From: an uncultured Acholeplasmataceae bacterium
GTDB lineage: Bacteria; Bacillota_I; Bacilli_A; RF39; UBA660
Direction of reading: 5' to 3'
DNA length: 17,806 nucleotides
NCBI GenBank assembly: GCA_905203475.1
Contig: CAJKWD010000022.1
Span: 1-17,806 of the forward strand
Below are positions 7,422 to 14,796 of this stretch, piece by piece. Each line of letters begins with the position of its first letter. The stretch's first letter is position 1. The notes beneath the pieces are model-generated. The model was not told the DNA's origin and searched no databases. It was given only the letters and a program-made list of their open reading frames with translations. Position numbers and translations under genes: made by a program.

Positions 7422-8132
7422 TTATTTACAATAATTGATTAATTCTTCAATACTTGGATTACCATTTTTCTCAATTACCCAATACTCACTTTCTTCATCA
7501 AAATTACATCTATATACATCATAAAACAAAGTATCATAATAAATTACATTTCCAGTTGTTGCGGTTACCAATCTAAATCTAGGGGCAACATGATTCCTTT
7601 TCACATTCATATAGTCCGTAAACAATAGCACAGATAATGTTACCAAGACAGTTACAACTAAAATAATGGATTGTTTTAATAAACCCAAATGTTTAAAATT
7701 CAAACTAATTCCTATTGTAAAGATAGTAACTCCTACTGCTGAATAAATGGAACCCCAACTGCTTTCACTAGGAAAAATTGTAATTGCTGTTATCACAATA
7801 AATAATCCAAATATAATGAGTAGTAAATATATCAATTTAGAATACCTTACAATTTTTTTATTAGAATAATCAATTGTATCTAATATATTTTCTTCTAATT
7901 TTTCTTGATAATTTTGTTCTGTTAATTTCTCACCACTTAATAATTCATTGATAGAAACCTCTAATTCTGTACACAATGGTTTAAATAGTGATAAATCAGG
8001 CATATTTCTACCATTTTCCCAATTTCCAACGGTTCGATCTGACACTCCTAATTTTTCTGCTAATTCTTGCTGTGTCATATTTTTCTTTTTTCTATATTCG
8101 GCAATAAATTTTCCAATCTTTTCTTGATTCAT
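7422..8132 (-). CDS. membrane-anchored XRE-family transcriptional regulator
   Basis: A 236-residue fusion of a DNA-binding domain to a membrane domain. Residues 6-62 form an XRE helix-turn-helix (MTQQELAEKLGVSDRTV, then GNWENGRNMPDLS, the usual recognition region). A linker is followed by three predicted membrane helices at about 100-120, 127-146 and 155-172. A 60-residue soluble C-terminal domain follows (YYDTLFYDVYRCN, YWVIEKNG) and would lie outside the cell if there are three helices. The frame opens at a GTG at 8150, but AAAGGAG lies between it and the ATG at 8132, so the ATG is the start. It heads an operon with the four-helix protein, a 25-codon ORF and DUF3781. It probably responds to an envelope signal and controls its own operon; this is inference. 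Confidence 0.88.
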   Translation of the reverse strand: MNQEKIGKFIAEYRKKKNMTQQELAEKLGVSDRTVGNWENGRNMPDLSLFKPLCTELEVSINELLSGEKLTEQNYQEKLEENILDTIDYSNKKIVRYSKLIYLLLIIFGLFIVITAITIFPSESSWGSIYSAVGVTIFTIGISLNFKHLGLLKQSIILVVTVLVTLSVLLFTDYMNVKRNHVAPRFRLVTATTGNVIYYDTLFYDVYRCNFDEESEYWVIEKNGNPSIEELINYCK

Positions 8133-8204
8133 AAACTTGGCTCCTTTCACACTAATAGTTTATAATGTAAAAGTTTTTTATAACAGGAAATAGTTCAAGG
8201 GTAA

Positions 8205-8252
8205 TAGAATAATCACGTAACTATATAAAGCAATCATTATCTTTCGGATATC
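8205..8252 (-). pseudogene. possible decayed copy of the DUF3781 3' end
   Basis: Reading this stretch on the minus strand gives KIMIALYSYVIILL, which lines up without gaps with KITINSYSYTIITA of the intact DUF3781 protein (6670-6717). By my hand alignment 31 of 48 bases agree, including an unbroken ten-base block, in the same codon phase. The frame runs on a few codons to a TAA and has no start or Shine-Dalgarno. AT-rich chance similarity is not excluded. Confidence 0.3.
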
Positions 8253-8260
8253 TCATGTAA

Positions 8261-8323
8261 TTACTTATACTCAGATAATTTTTCTATATCTGTCATAGAA
8301 GATTTTTCTAATTTATACTTCAC
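8261..8323 (-). pseudogene. short gene fragment resembling the start of a GNAT acetyltransferase
   Basis: An AGAGGGAG site precedes a GTG at 8323 and an open frame of 20 codons (starts VKYKLEKSSMTDIEKLSEYK), ended by TAA at 8261-8263. The pattern of a short beta strand followed by a DIEKL-type helix is how many GNAT N-acetyltransferases of about 150 residues begin. No continuation is visible downstream in any frame. It lies just after the O-acetyltransferase gene (8353), so it may be the stub of a second gene of that operon. The resemblance is by eye only. Confidence 0.35.
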
Positions 8324-8352
8324 ATCATCCACTCCCTCTTAAACATATAAAG

Positions 8353-8901
8353 TTATTTCTCTTTAATCTTTGCTGGATTACCAACTGCGACAGTATTTGC
8401 TGGTACATCCCTTGTGACTACACTTCCTGCTCCAATCACAGAATGATCTCCAATTATAACACCAGGTAAAATCGTGCAATTTCCACCAATCCATACATTT
8501 TTACCAATTGTCACAGGTTTTCCAAACTCAATATCAGAAGCTCTTTCTATGGGATCTAATGAATGACAAGCAGTGTAAATATGTGTATTAGGTCCAATAA
8601 AAGTGTGTTCTCCAATTTTGACAGGGCAAACATCTAATATAACACAGTTATAATTCAGCATCACATCTTTCTCAAGATAAATATTATATCCATAATCACA
8701 AAAGAATGGTGGTTTAATCCAAAAATTTCCTTGGGTATGAATTAATTTTCTCATCAGACGGGAACGCATATTGATTTCATGAAAACTTTTTCTATTATAT
8801 TTTGTGCATATTCGATTTGCTCTTGCTCGTTCAAACACTAATTTAGGATTTGCTGGATTATATTTTTCACCAGAAATCATTTTCTCTTTTTCTGTTTTCA
8901 C
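8353..8901 (-). CDS. maa: maltose/galactoside-type O-acetyltransferase (LbH family)
   Basis: A left-handed beta-helix acetyltransferase of 182 residues, the usual length of Maa/LacA/NodL proteins. The N-terminus (TEKEKMISGEKYNPANPKL) is the family opening, the maltose-acetyltransferase domain. Hexapeptide repeats follow from about residue 75 (IYLEKDVMLNYNCVILD) to 180 (VIIGDHSVIGAGSVVTRDVPANTVAVG). The catalytic His is His113 in TACHSLDPIER. It transfers acetyl from acetyl-CoA to a sugar hydroxyl; the true substrate is usually uncertain, so the symbol is family-level. The start is GTG, with GGAGG six bases upstream; an internal ATG at codon 8 has a poorer site. It lies in an accessory patch between remnants. 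Confidence 0.88.
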   Translation of the reverse strand: MKTEKEKMISGEKYNPANPKLVFERARANRICTKYNRKSFHEINMRSRLMRKLIHTQGNFWIKPPFFCDYGYNIYLEKDVMLNYNCVILDVCPVKIGEHTFIGPNTHIYTACHSLDPIERASDIEFGKPVTIGKNVWIGGNCTILPGVIIGDHSVIGAGSVVTRDVPANTVAVGNPAKIKEK

Positions 8902-9154
8902 ACACTACCTCCACTTGTTCAAAAACGATTGATTAAATCTTTTTATGAAACAATTCTCCAAATTTCTCTTTGTCTTTTTTAAACATTTCAAAATCCTTAC
9001 CATTTTCATTTTGCTTCTATATCATCTATCACTCATCCATATATACGATGTCTCAATAAAAACGATTTCCTCTATCTACATTATATCAAATTATTTTCTT
9101 ATTTTTTATCAAATACGATTTTATTTCACTCTATTCTTTTTTTAAAATATCAGT
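8902..9154. other. divergent intergenic region, probable promoter and small ORF remnant
   Basis: The minus strand carries TATAAT at 9080-9085, a likely -10 for the acetyltransferase, with no good -35 at normal spacing. Between it and the gene is a 17-codon ORF at 8933-8986 (begins MFKKDKEKFGELFHKKI) with AAGGA seven bases upstream. The frame stays open ten codons further back to a TAG at 9017-9019, so it may be the tail of a lost gene. A Phe-rich 66-codon plus-strand frame spans the same bases but has no ribosome site and looks like its shadow. Confidence 0.35.
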
Positions 9155-9160
9155 TATAAT
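9155..9160 (+). promoter_or_regulatory. -10 element of the DUF2207 gene
   Basis: A perfect TATAAT lies 23 bases before the ATG at 9184. The region at -35 is a T-rich run without a recognisable hexamer. Confidence 0.45.
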
Positions 9161-9183
9161 ATATTTGGAAAGTGGTGTCATAT

Positions 9184-11340
9184 ATGTCTCAAAATAGTAA
9201 AGCCATTATCACTATTATCATCATTTGGTTGTTTTTTTTCTTTGGTATTCCATTCATTTCTAATGTAATTATCTCATACGAACCTGAAGAAAGCACAGAT
9301 CCTAATGACTATGCGCGAATTACAGATATTGATTATAAAGCAGTATTACAAGATGAACCTGATAATGGTGGTAATCTATTAGTAACAGAAAGAATTACAT
9401 TTGATGTTCATGCTGCATCTAAAAATAACTTATTCTGGGAATTATGGAGAGATTTACCAGAAGATTATGTCGATGGATTAAAAGTCGATTATCAAGTAAA
9501 TTATGTAAAACAAATAAATGACGATGGAACAGAAACAGAATATCAAGAAAGTCCCAAATTATATTGGGATGATAGTGATTATACAAGTAGTATTTATGGG
9601 CCAGGAAAATGGTATCATAGCGAAGGGCCATATGATGAAGACTTAGAACAATATGAATGTGTTTTCTTCTATGTCAATGGTTTATATCGAGAAGAAGTGA
9701 CATTTGAAATACAATATGTGATGCATAATGCTGCCTTACGTTATCGTGATGTCTCAGAATTATATGTATCTATGTATTCAGAAGATACCATTAAATATTT
9801 AGAATCATTCCAAGGTGAAATCTTAATACCAGATAAAGATATGCCAAAAAAAGGAAATTATCTAGCACATACTTATGGAACCAATTCTAATACATTTGCT
9901 TATCAAGAATCTGATACCATCAATCCGGGATATCATACCTTCTCATTTCATTTAGATAAAAACGATTTACAATTTAAAAAATATAACCAATATATTGAAT
10001 TTTCTTTATTAGCATTCAATGAAGATCGTCGTATCTTCACAGATTATGCACCGGCTAATTATTATTCCAATGACGTCTATTTAGAAGAGGCATTAGATGC
10101 CATTGACGAATATGACGCTATACCTGCTAAAGTTGGAAATCAGAAGAAACTATTATTTGGTATTTCTTTTGTCCTTTCAGTTTTCTTCATTTTCTACACC
10201 ATTTATCGTGATCGTAGAATCAAAAAGAAACATAACTTCTATCAAGCTACTACCAAAATACAATATTTTAGAGATATTCCAAGTAACTTAGACCCTTACT
10301 TTGCAACAACACTTGTATTCTCTAAACAGAAACATAAAATAGATATGGGAGATTGTTATTCTGCTCTTTTACTAAACTTAGTCAGAAAAGGATATATCGA
10401 ATTACAGAAAATCGATGAAACAAAAAATTGGACTACAAATAATATCTTATTAAAAATATTATATCGTCCGAATGAAGCAATAGGAAATATGCTTTCTAAT
10501 ACTACCGTACCATCTGTTATAACACGAAACATTTCACAGATAATACCAGTAACAGAACGTTATAATATCAATGGAAAACAATTAGAACCACTATCTATCA
10601 ATGAAGAAACATATTTTAACTTTATTGTTAGACACGCTATTATCGATTCTATTCCAATGAAAGATTTCCAAAGACAAGTTTCTACTGACTATGATAATAC
10701 CGATACATTTGTAACAGCGATTGATAATTCCATTGTCAATATTGGAGTATCGCAAGGATATTTCCAAAAAGCCGATTATAATGGTCTTAAAAAGAAAACA
10801 AATCGTTTAGCTAATACTTATCTTGTAATAGCAATACTCATTCTAATATTGGGTAATCTCATCATTTCAAATACACGTCTTGATCTTGCGTATGGCGCAT
10901 TCTTCATTCTGGGAATTGCCTTAATAATTAGTGCAATCATACTCAAGAAATTCTCTCGTAAATATATCTTATTTACACAATTTGGAGAAGATGAATATGA
11001 AAAATGGCACGCCCTCTACAACTTCTTGAACAGTGCTACTTTAATGAAAGAACGTACTGTGATTGAATTACCTTTATGGGAAGAATACTTAGTATATGCG
11101 ACCGCATTTGGTATTTCTGAAAAAGTAATTAAAGCATTAGAAATACGTTGTCCTGATGTATCAAATAGTCCAATGTTAAGTAACTCTTGCTATCTTTCTA
11201 GAAGCTTTAGAACAAGTGGCAGAAGCTTCCGTTCAGCAACACATCGTGCATCTTCTATCTCTAGAAGTTCAAGATATGGAGGAGGTTCTTACTACGGTGG
11301 TGGAGGCCGCGGAGGCGGCGGAGGTGGCGGTGGCCACTAA
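9184..11340 (+). CDS. DUF2207 family membrane protein with Gly-rich C-terminus
   Basis: A 718-residue membrane protein with the DUF2207 layout. An N-terminal signal-anchor helix (about 6-26) is followed by an extracellular beta-rich domain of about 290 residues with many Tyr, Asp and Trp, a membrane helix at about 322-342 and a basic stop (RDRRIKKK). A cytoplasmic part of about 200 residues comes next, then a helix pair at about 543-590 and a C-terminal domain. The end is Ser/Arg-rich and then a run of Gly broken by Arg and Tyr, closing in His. That Gly-rich tail is typical of the family, whose function is not established. A GTG at 9172 is in frame, but AAGTGGTG six bases before the ATG at 9184 favours the latter. 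It is the only sizeable plus-strand gene and converges on hss. Confidence 0.88.
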   Translation: MSQNSKAIITIIIIWLFFFFGIPFISNVIISYEPEESTDPNDYARITDIDYKAVLQDEPDNGGNLLVTERITFDVHAASKNNLFWELWRDLPEDYVDGLKVDYQVNYVKQINDDGTETEYQESPKLYWDDSDYTSSIYGPGKWYHSEGPYDEDLEQYECVFFYVNGLYREEVTFEIQYVMHNAALRYRDVSELYVSMYSEDTIKYLESFQGEILIPDKDMPKKGNYLAHTYGTNSNTFAYQESDTINPGYHTFSFHLDKNDLQFKKYNQYIEFSLLAFNEDRRIFTDYAPANYYSNDVYLEEALDAIDEYDAIPAKVGNQKKLLFGISFVLSVFFIFYTIYRDRRIKKKHNFYQATTKIQYFRDIPSNLDPYFATTLVFSKQKHKIDMGDCYSALLLNLVRKGYIELQKIDETKNWTTNNILLKILYRPNEAIGNMLSNTTVPSVITRNISQIIPVTERYNINGKQLEPLSINEETYFNFIVRHAIIDSIPMKDFQRQVSTDYDNTDTFVTAIDNSIVNIGVSQGYFQKADYNGLKKKTNRLANTYLVIAILILILGNLIISNTRLDLAYGAFFILGIALIISAIILKKFSRKYILFTQFGEDEYEKWHALYNFLNSATLMKERTVIELPLWEEYLVYATAFGISEKVIKALEIRCPDVSNSPMLSNSCYLSRSFRTSGRSFRSATHRASSISRSSRYGGGSYYGGGGRGGGGGGGGH

Positions 11341-11368
11341 AAAAGGAATCATACTTGTGATTCCTTTT
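11341..11368. terminator. bidirectional terminator between DUF2207 gene and hss
   Basis: A perfect 11-bp inverted repeat, AAAAGGAATCA (11341-11351) with TGATTCCTTTT (11358-11368), loop of six. It gives four T on the plus side and at least six T on the minus side. It lies exactly between the two convergent stop codons, overlapping the end of hss. Confidence 0.85.
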
Positions 11369-12833
11369 CTGTTACAAAAAAATGAGAGGATTGTAGATCT
11401 GATCGTTGTATCTTCAATGCTTTTTCTATCATATCTCCATCAAATGTGTGATAAATTGTTTTAGAAATATATTTTTCCGCTATTTTCAATATATATTTAT
11501 AATCAGGAATATCATCTGGAAAAAAGATACCCCCCCTATCTTTATGTTTTAACATCCAACATACCGCAGCCAAAGCAGACATCGCCACAGGAGTAATCGT
11601 AGGTGTTTGCCAATAAGAACCTTTCTTATGTTTATATAAATAAGATGGCTCAATCCGATTTCCAACCCATACTGGATCAAAATGTTCTCCTAGTAATAAC
11701 ACCCCGACATACTCTGTTCCCTCTTCGATCTTTTCTTGGTAAGCAATTTCTGTATCCTGTGGGTAAAGATACCCTCTTACAATACTGTAGTCATGATAAT
11801 CTCCATCCTTTGGTTTTTCCATATCCGTATTTGGATAATCATTGACCTTAGCTTTCTTTAAATAGTTGGTTGCGAAATCACATGGTAAATAAATAAACAT
11901 CACGGAAGGTCGGTATACTACTTTGCCATCTTCTACCACTTCTAAATAATTCGCAATCGTAATTGTCTCTTCATGTGGTACTAAATACCCCTCAAAATAA
12001 CCATTCGGATAATAAGTCTTACACTTTGTATCAGCAGCAATTGTTTTGTATTCTACAAACCCTTTTTCTCTATCTATCATCCGATATAAATCACTTTTCA
12101 TCTCTTCATGGGTTCCTAAATTCTCTGTTGCTTCACTTAATAATTCAAAGAAAAAAGAATCGGGACACCAAGTACTTACTAACTTATTTTCTTGAAATGG
12201 TTCTTTTATTTTTTGTAAATCAATATCATTGACATGAATCATACGAATTCCAAGATATCTTGCAATTTCATTCCACTTCTGTTCTTTTAATAACTTTTTT
12301 AATGTTTTATCTTTACGAAACTGTTTGTGAATGATATATTCTATAGCTGCTTTCACAAAATGAGATACTAATCCTGGATTATTCCCATGTTGTAAAACAA
12401 TAGGATGACGATTATATCTTTCATCCTTGTGATATTTCTCTTTCATTTCATTCTTTAACAAATTCTCAGTAAAAATACTATACCAATTTTCTGGCCAATC
12501 AGCTTCACCTGTATTCAAGTACATAATATTATGTTCACAACACCACTTACATATATCTCTTGTCCCGACAGCATCCGCAAAATCAATCAATAAATCGCCT
12601 TCACTTAAAAACTGACCAAATATTTCTTGATAATTTTCTCGATTTACATCATATACATAAAAATTAGTCGCAATACCTCCCATATTGATATAGGCTTCAA
12701 ATTCATTTGGATTTTCTGTAATAACAATATAATGATTCTCATAAAAAGAAATCTCTTGAGATATTTTTTCAAAGAAACTTTTTCCGACCGCTCCAAATCC
12801 AAATTGAACAATCTTTCCTGTATACTTTATCAC
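11349..12833 (-). CDS. hss: homospermidine synthase family enzyme
   Basis: An NAD(P)-dependent enzyme of 494 residues of the saccharopine-dehydrogenase-like bacterial homospermidine synthase family (usual length about 480). A Rossmann loop GFGAVG lies at 12-17. Family blocks follow: Glu110 in NTGEADWP, HGNNPGLVSHFVK (149-161), HVNDIDLQ, Trp222 and Glu230, GTHE (240-243), GYLVPHEETITIANY (281-295) and YRPSVMFIYLPCD. From memory of the Blastochloris enzyme, Glu110, Trp222 and Glu230 correspond to substrate-binding residues. The family joins two putrescines, or putrescine and spermidine, through an aminobutyl transfer. The start is GTG, with AGGAGA 11 bases upstream. It is last in an operon with an ATP-grasp ligase, which suggests a product other than free homospermidine. 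Substrate is inferred. Confidence 0.88.
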   Translation of the reverse strand: MIKYTGKIVQFGFGAVGKSFFEKISQEISFYENHYIVITENPNEFEAYINMGGIATNFYVYDVNRENYQEIFGQFLSEGDLLIDFADAVGTRDICKWCCEHNIMYLNTGEADWPENWYSIFTENLLKNEMKEKYHKDERYNRHPIVLQHGNNPGLVSHFVKAAIEYIIHKQFRKDKTLKKLLKEQKWNEIARYLGIRMIHVNDIDLQKIKEPFQENKLVSTWCPDSFFFELLSEATENLGTHEEMKSDLYRMIDREKGFVEYKTIAADTKCKTYYPNGYFEGYLVPHEETITIANYLEVVEDGKVVYRPSVMFIYLPCDFATNYLKKAKVNDYPNTDMEKPKDGDYHDYSIVRGYLYPQDTEIAYQEKIEEGTEYVGVLLLGEHFDPVWVGNRIEPSYLYKHKKGSYWQTPTITPVAMSALAAVCWMLKHKDRGGIFFPDDIPDYKYILKIAEKYISKTIYHTFDGDMIEKALKIQRSDLQSSHFFVTEKESQV

Positions 12834-12852
12834 CTGTCTTCACTTCTCCTAT

Positions 12853-12942
12853 CTAAAGTTCTACTTTCTTTGGTTTCTTGATTTTGACAATCTTTGGTTC
12901 CTCATATCCATTGGTAAATAATATTTGTATGTGATTCTTTTG
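12853..12942 (-). pseudogene. in-frame continuation of the preceding gene after its TAA
   Basis: Directly after the TAA of the 186-codon gene the same frame stays open for 29 codons to a TAG at 12853-12855, two bases before the Shine-Dalgarno of hss. The translation looks like a real protein tail (ends GYEEPKIVKIKKPKKVEL). The frame holds no ATG, GTG or TTG start with a ribosome site, so it cannot easily be a separate gene. It is most likely the original C-terminus of the upstream gene, cut off by a nonsense change or by a sequencing error. Confidence 0.55.
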
Positions 12943-13503
12943 TTATTTATATAATACTTTACTTAAATCAGGGTGTAATTGATTTCCTCTGACGATTATT
13001 TTGGTAATCCCTTGCTTTAAAAAATAATGTGGAGATGGAATATCCTGTGGATAAATATCCCAACTATTATCAAAAATAGAAGGATTTATTTTATAACGAT
13101 TCAAACGATTGACATCTAAAAGAAATACTGGAGCAGCATGATCTACTCGTTTTATCTTTTGTAATTCTTGAGCTCCCCACACCAGTAATGGTTCAATTCT
13201 TTGATTATCTGTAGTTGCTCTTGTTCCTTGTGGTGGGTTTGTTCCATTAAAAATAGGAACGGGACAATATCCTAGTTTAGCTAGCGCAATTCCTTCTTTG
13301 ATACTATCAATACCATCTATATCTAGAATGATTGCTGTATCACTTTGATATCCTGGTAGATAGCGAATCGTAGGAATTGTATAATCAATCCATTCATGAT
13401 TCTGATATGATGAATCAATTCCAACAAATGGTACTGGTCTTACCCAAGCACTCCATTTACAATCACGTGGAGCCCATATTTTATAGATTTCTTTTCTATC
13501 CAT
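12943..13503 (-). CDS. unrecognised protein between ATP-grasp ligase and hss, probably C-terminally truncated
   Basis: 186 residues as read; no signal peptide or membrane helix, so cytosolic. I do not recognise the family. Segments that look conserved are WVRPVPFVG (20-28), a hydrophobic strand followed by DIDGIDS (60-67), LAKLGYCPVPIFNGTNPP (74-91), a small-domain motif LLVWGAQEL (105-113), PVFLLDVNRL (125-134) and PSPHYFLKQGITKIIVRG near the end. Alternating strands and helices suggest an alpha/beta fold. The ATG overlaps the ligase stop by eight bases (ATGGATAG), so translation is coupled. After the TAA the frame continues for 29 plausible codons to a TAG, so the intact protein was probably 215-216 residues. 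Its place between two polyamine-type enzymes suggests a third enzyme or scaffold of that pathway; this is inference. Confidence 0.75.
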   Translation of the reverse strand: MDRKEIYKIWAPRDCKWSAWVRPVPFVGIDSSYQNHEWIDYTIPTIRYLPGYQSDTAIILDIDGIDSIKEGIALAKLGYCPVPIFNGTNPPQGTRATTDNQRIEPLLVWGAQELQKIKRVDHAAPVFLLDVNRLNRYKINPSIFDNSWDIYPQDIPSPHYFLKQGITKIIVRGNQLHPDLSKVLYK

Positions 13504-14710
13504 TTTTACGACTCCTTTCTATCAACACAGGTATATCTTCTGCCTCGGAATCAATCCTAGATTTCTCACTCATGCGCGCATAAAATCCCGCATGTTTACC
13601 ATCTACTGTATAAGAACCCAAACAGACATGAAAGTATGTCCCATCAGGACTTTTAAGAGGCATACTGTGAAATTTCTGTTGCGCTAAATAATGACTAGGA
13701 TGTCTTTTTACATCTTTTAATATAGCTTGATATTCTTCCTCATCACAAGCTTCTTGAATCGATATTTTCTCTCCCACTCTACCCCAAGCTGGTTTATAAA
13801 TATAACCACTTTTTCCTTTTACATCTTTCACTTCAATTGTATGTGGTAGTAACTGTCTCCAAGTATCTAACTGAATTCCCTGTTTTTCTAATTCATCCCA
13901 TATCAAGGGAAAACGTTTGGTCTGAGCAAAAATAGCAATCGGATGATTACAAGATGGAGTTACGGTATCAAAATAACCACCCCATGTCTTAGGTTTCATA
14001 TCTTTTAACCATTCCAATGGTGTAAAACGAACAATACAATCAATTTTTTCTTGATATCCATTTAAGATACTCACTGCTTCTTTATTTTGAAACTGAATAT
14101 GATCACTAGCTCCATAGATGACACGATATCCTAGTGCTTTCATATGATCTCCAATATACTGCATCACTTGGCGATCATCACTATAAGAAGTACAGTGCAC
14201 AAACATAATCGTTCCCTTTGGTTTTATTTTATTGGTAATTGCTGTAGCAAGACAATCTCCAAAGTTAATACTTACATACTTTTTTGAATTGATATAATTA
14301 CACGCCAAAAGAGGTAGTAATGATGCCTCAGCAAAACCACCAGGAACATCACTATTCACTTCACTAATTACCCATTTATGTTCTTGTGTGGGGTGAAAAT
14401 CATAACGCATCAAGCGAATATGTTTCTCTGCATCATAGTTTCTCATTCTCTTTAATTCTTTTTTAATCTGTCTCGGTATTTTTAATTTTTTTGTTAATTC
14501 TAGATGATGATTTAAATACGCTTCGGCATTCCTTGTTTCTATATCTAATTTTTCTGTGAAACCAGCTACTTCCTTCGCTTCTTGTTCCGTCAGTACCAAA
14601 GCATATCTGGAAAGCGTGTTGTGATCTAAAAACTGTGGGTCCCATTTATAACAATCAAACATCGCATCAATCCGATAATCTTCATAGTTAGGGATTGCAA
14701 CTAATCTCAT
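13496..14710 (-). CDS. glutathionylspermidine synthase-like ATP-grasp ligase
   Basis: A 404-residue relative of the synthetase half of glutathionylspermidine synthase (pre-ATP-grasp plus ATP-grasp). The family signature is clear: RYDFH (102-106), then SEVNSDVPGGFAEAS (116-130). The latter matches the conserved E-[IV]-N-[AS]-D-x-P segment, with Asn119 and Asp121 as likely metal/ATP ligands. KPAWGRVGEK (306-315) is the nucleotide-binding Lys/Arg-Gly block. It lacks the N-terminal amidase half of E. coli Gsp. Members join a carboxylate to an amine with ATP, giving an acyl-phosphate intermediate and an amide. The partners here are unknown; with hss in the operon, a polyamine amine is likely. The start ATG 14710 follows GAGGGATAGG. 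First gene of the operon, with TATAAT upstream. Confidence 0.85.
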   Translation of the reverse strand: MRLVAIPNYEDYRIDAMFDCYKWDPQFLDHNTLSRYALVLTEQEAKEVAGFTEKLDIETRNAEAYLNHHLELTKKLKIPRQIKKELKRMRNYDAEKHIRLMRYDFHPTQEHKWVISEVNSDVPGGFAEASLLPLLACNYINSKKYVSINFGDCLATAITNKIKPKGTIMFVHCTSYSDDRQVMQYIGDHMKALGYRVIYGASDHIQFQNKEAVSILNGYQEKIDCIVRFTPLEWLKDMKPKTWGGYFDTVTPSCNHPIAIFAQTKRFPLIWDELEKQGIQLDTWRQLLPHTIEVKDVKGKSGYIYKPAWGRVGEKISIQEACDEEEYQAILKDVKRHPSHYLAQQKFHSMPLKSPDGTYFHVCLGSYTVDGKHAGFYARMSEKSRIDSEAEDIPVLIERSRKNG

Positions 14711-14733
14711 CCTATCCCTCTTTTCCTATTTCT

Positions 14734-14761
14734 ATTATAACGTATTTTTTTAAGAGCACAA
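14734..14761 (-). promoter_or_regulatory. promoter of the ATP-grasp/hss operon
   Basis: The minus strand has a perfect -10 TATAAT (14734-14739) and a partial -35 TTGTGC (14756-14761) 16 bases before it. The ATG follows the -10 by about 23 bases. It lies directly after the terminator of the coiled-coil gene, so the three genes form their own unit. Confidence 0.55.
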
Positions 14762-14762
14762 A

Positions 14763-14796
14763 AAAATCTTAGTAAGATGATCCATACTAAGATTTT
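14763..14796 (-). terminator. terminator of the coiled-coil protein gene
   Basis: A perfect 12-bp inverted repeat, AAAATCTTAGTA (14763-14774) with TACTAAGATTTT (14785-14796), ten-base loop. It starts within the stop codon of the upstream gene and ends in T residues on the minus strand. The symmetric A/T flanks could also stop transcription from the other side. Confidence 0.85.

Noticed and set aside
8945..9145. Plus-strand 66-codon Phe-rich frame
   Set aside because: No ribosome site, low-complexity Phe/Ile/Leu composition, and antisense to a more protein-like minus-strand frame; it looks like a by-product of AT-rich DNA.
11216..11464. Plus-strand frame of 82 codons across the end of the DUF2207 gene
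   Set aside because: A +1-type shadow of the Gly-rich tail (reads as Ala/Val/Glu repeats) that then runs through the terminator and antisense to hss.
12861..12907. Separate 14-codon ORF (starts MRNQRLSKS) between the unknown gene and hss
   Set aside because: No Shine-Dalgarno, and it is out of frame with the much more protein-like continuation of the upstream gene covering the same bases.
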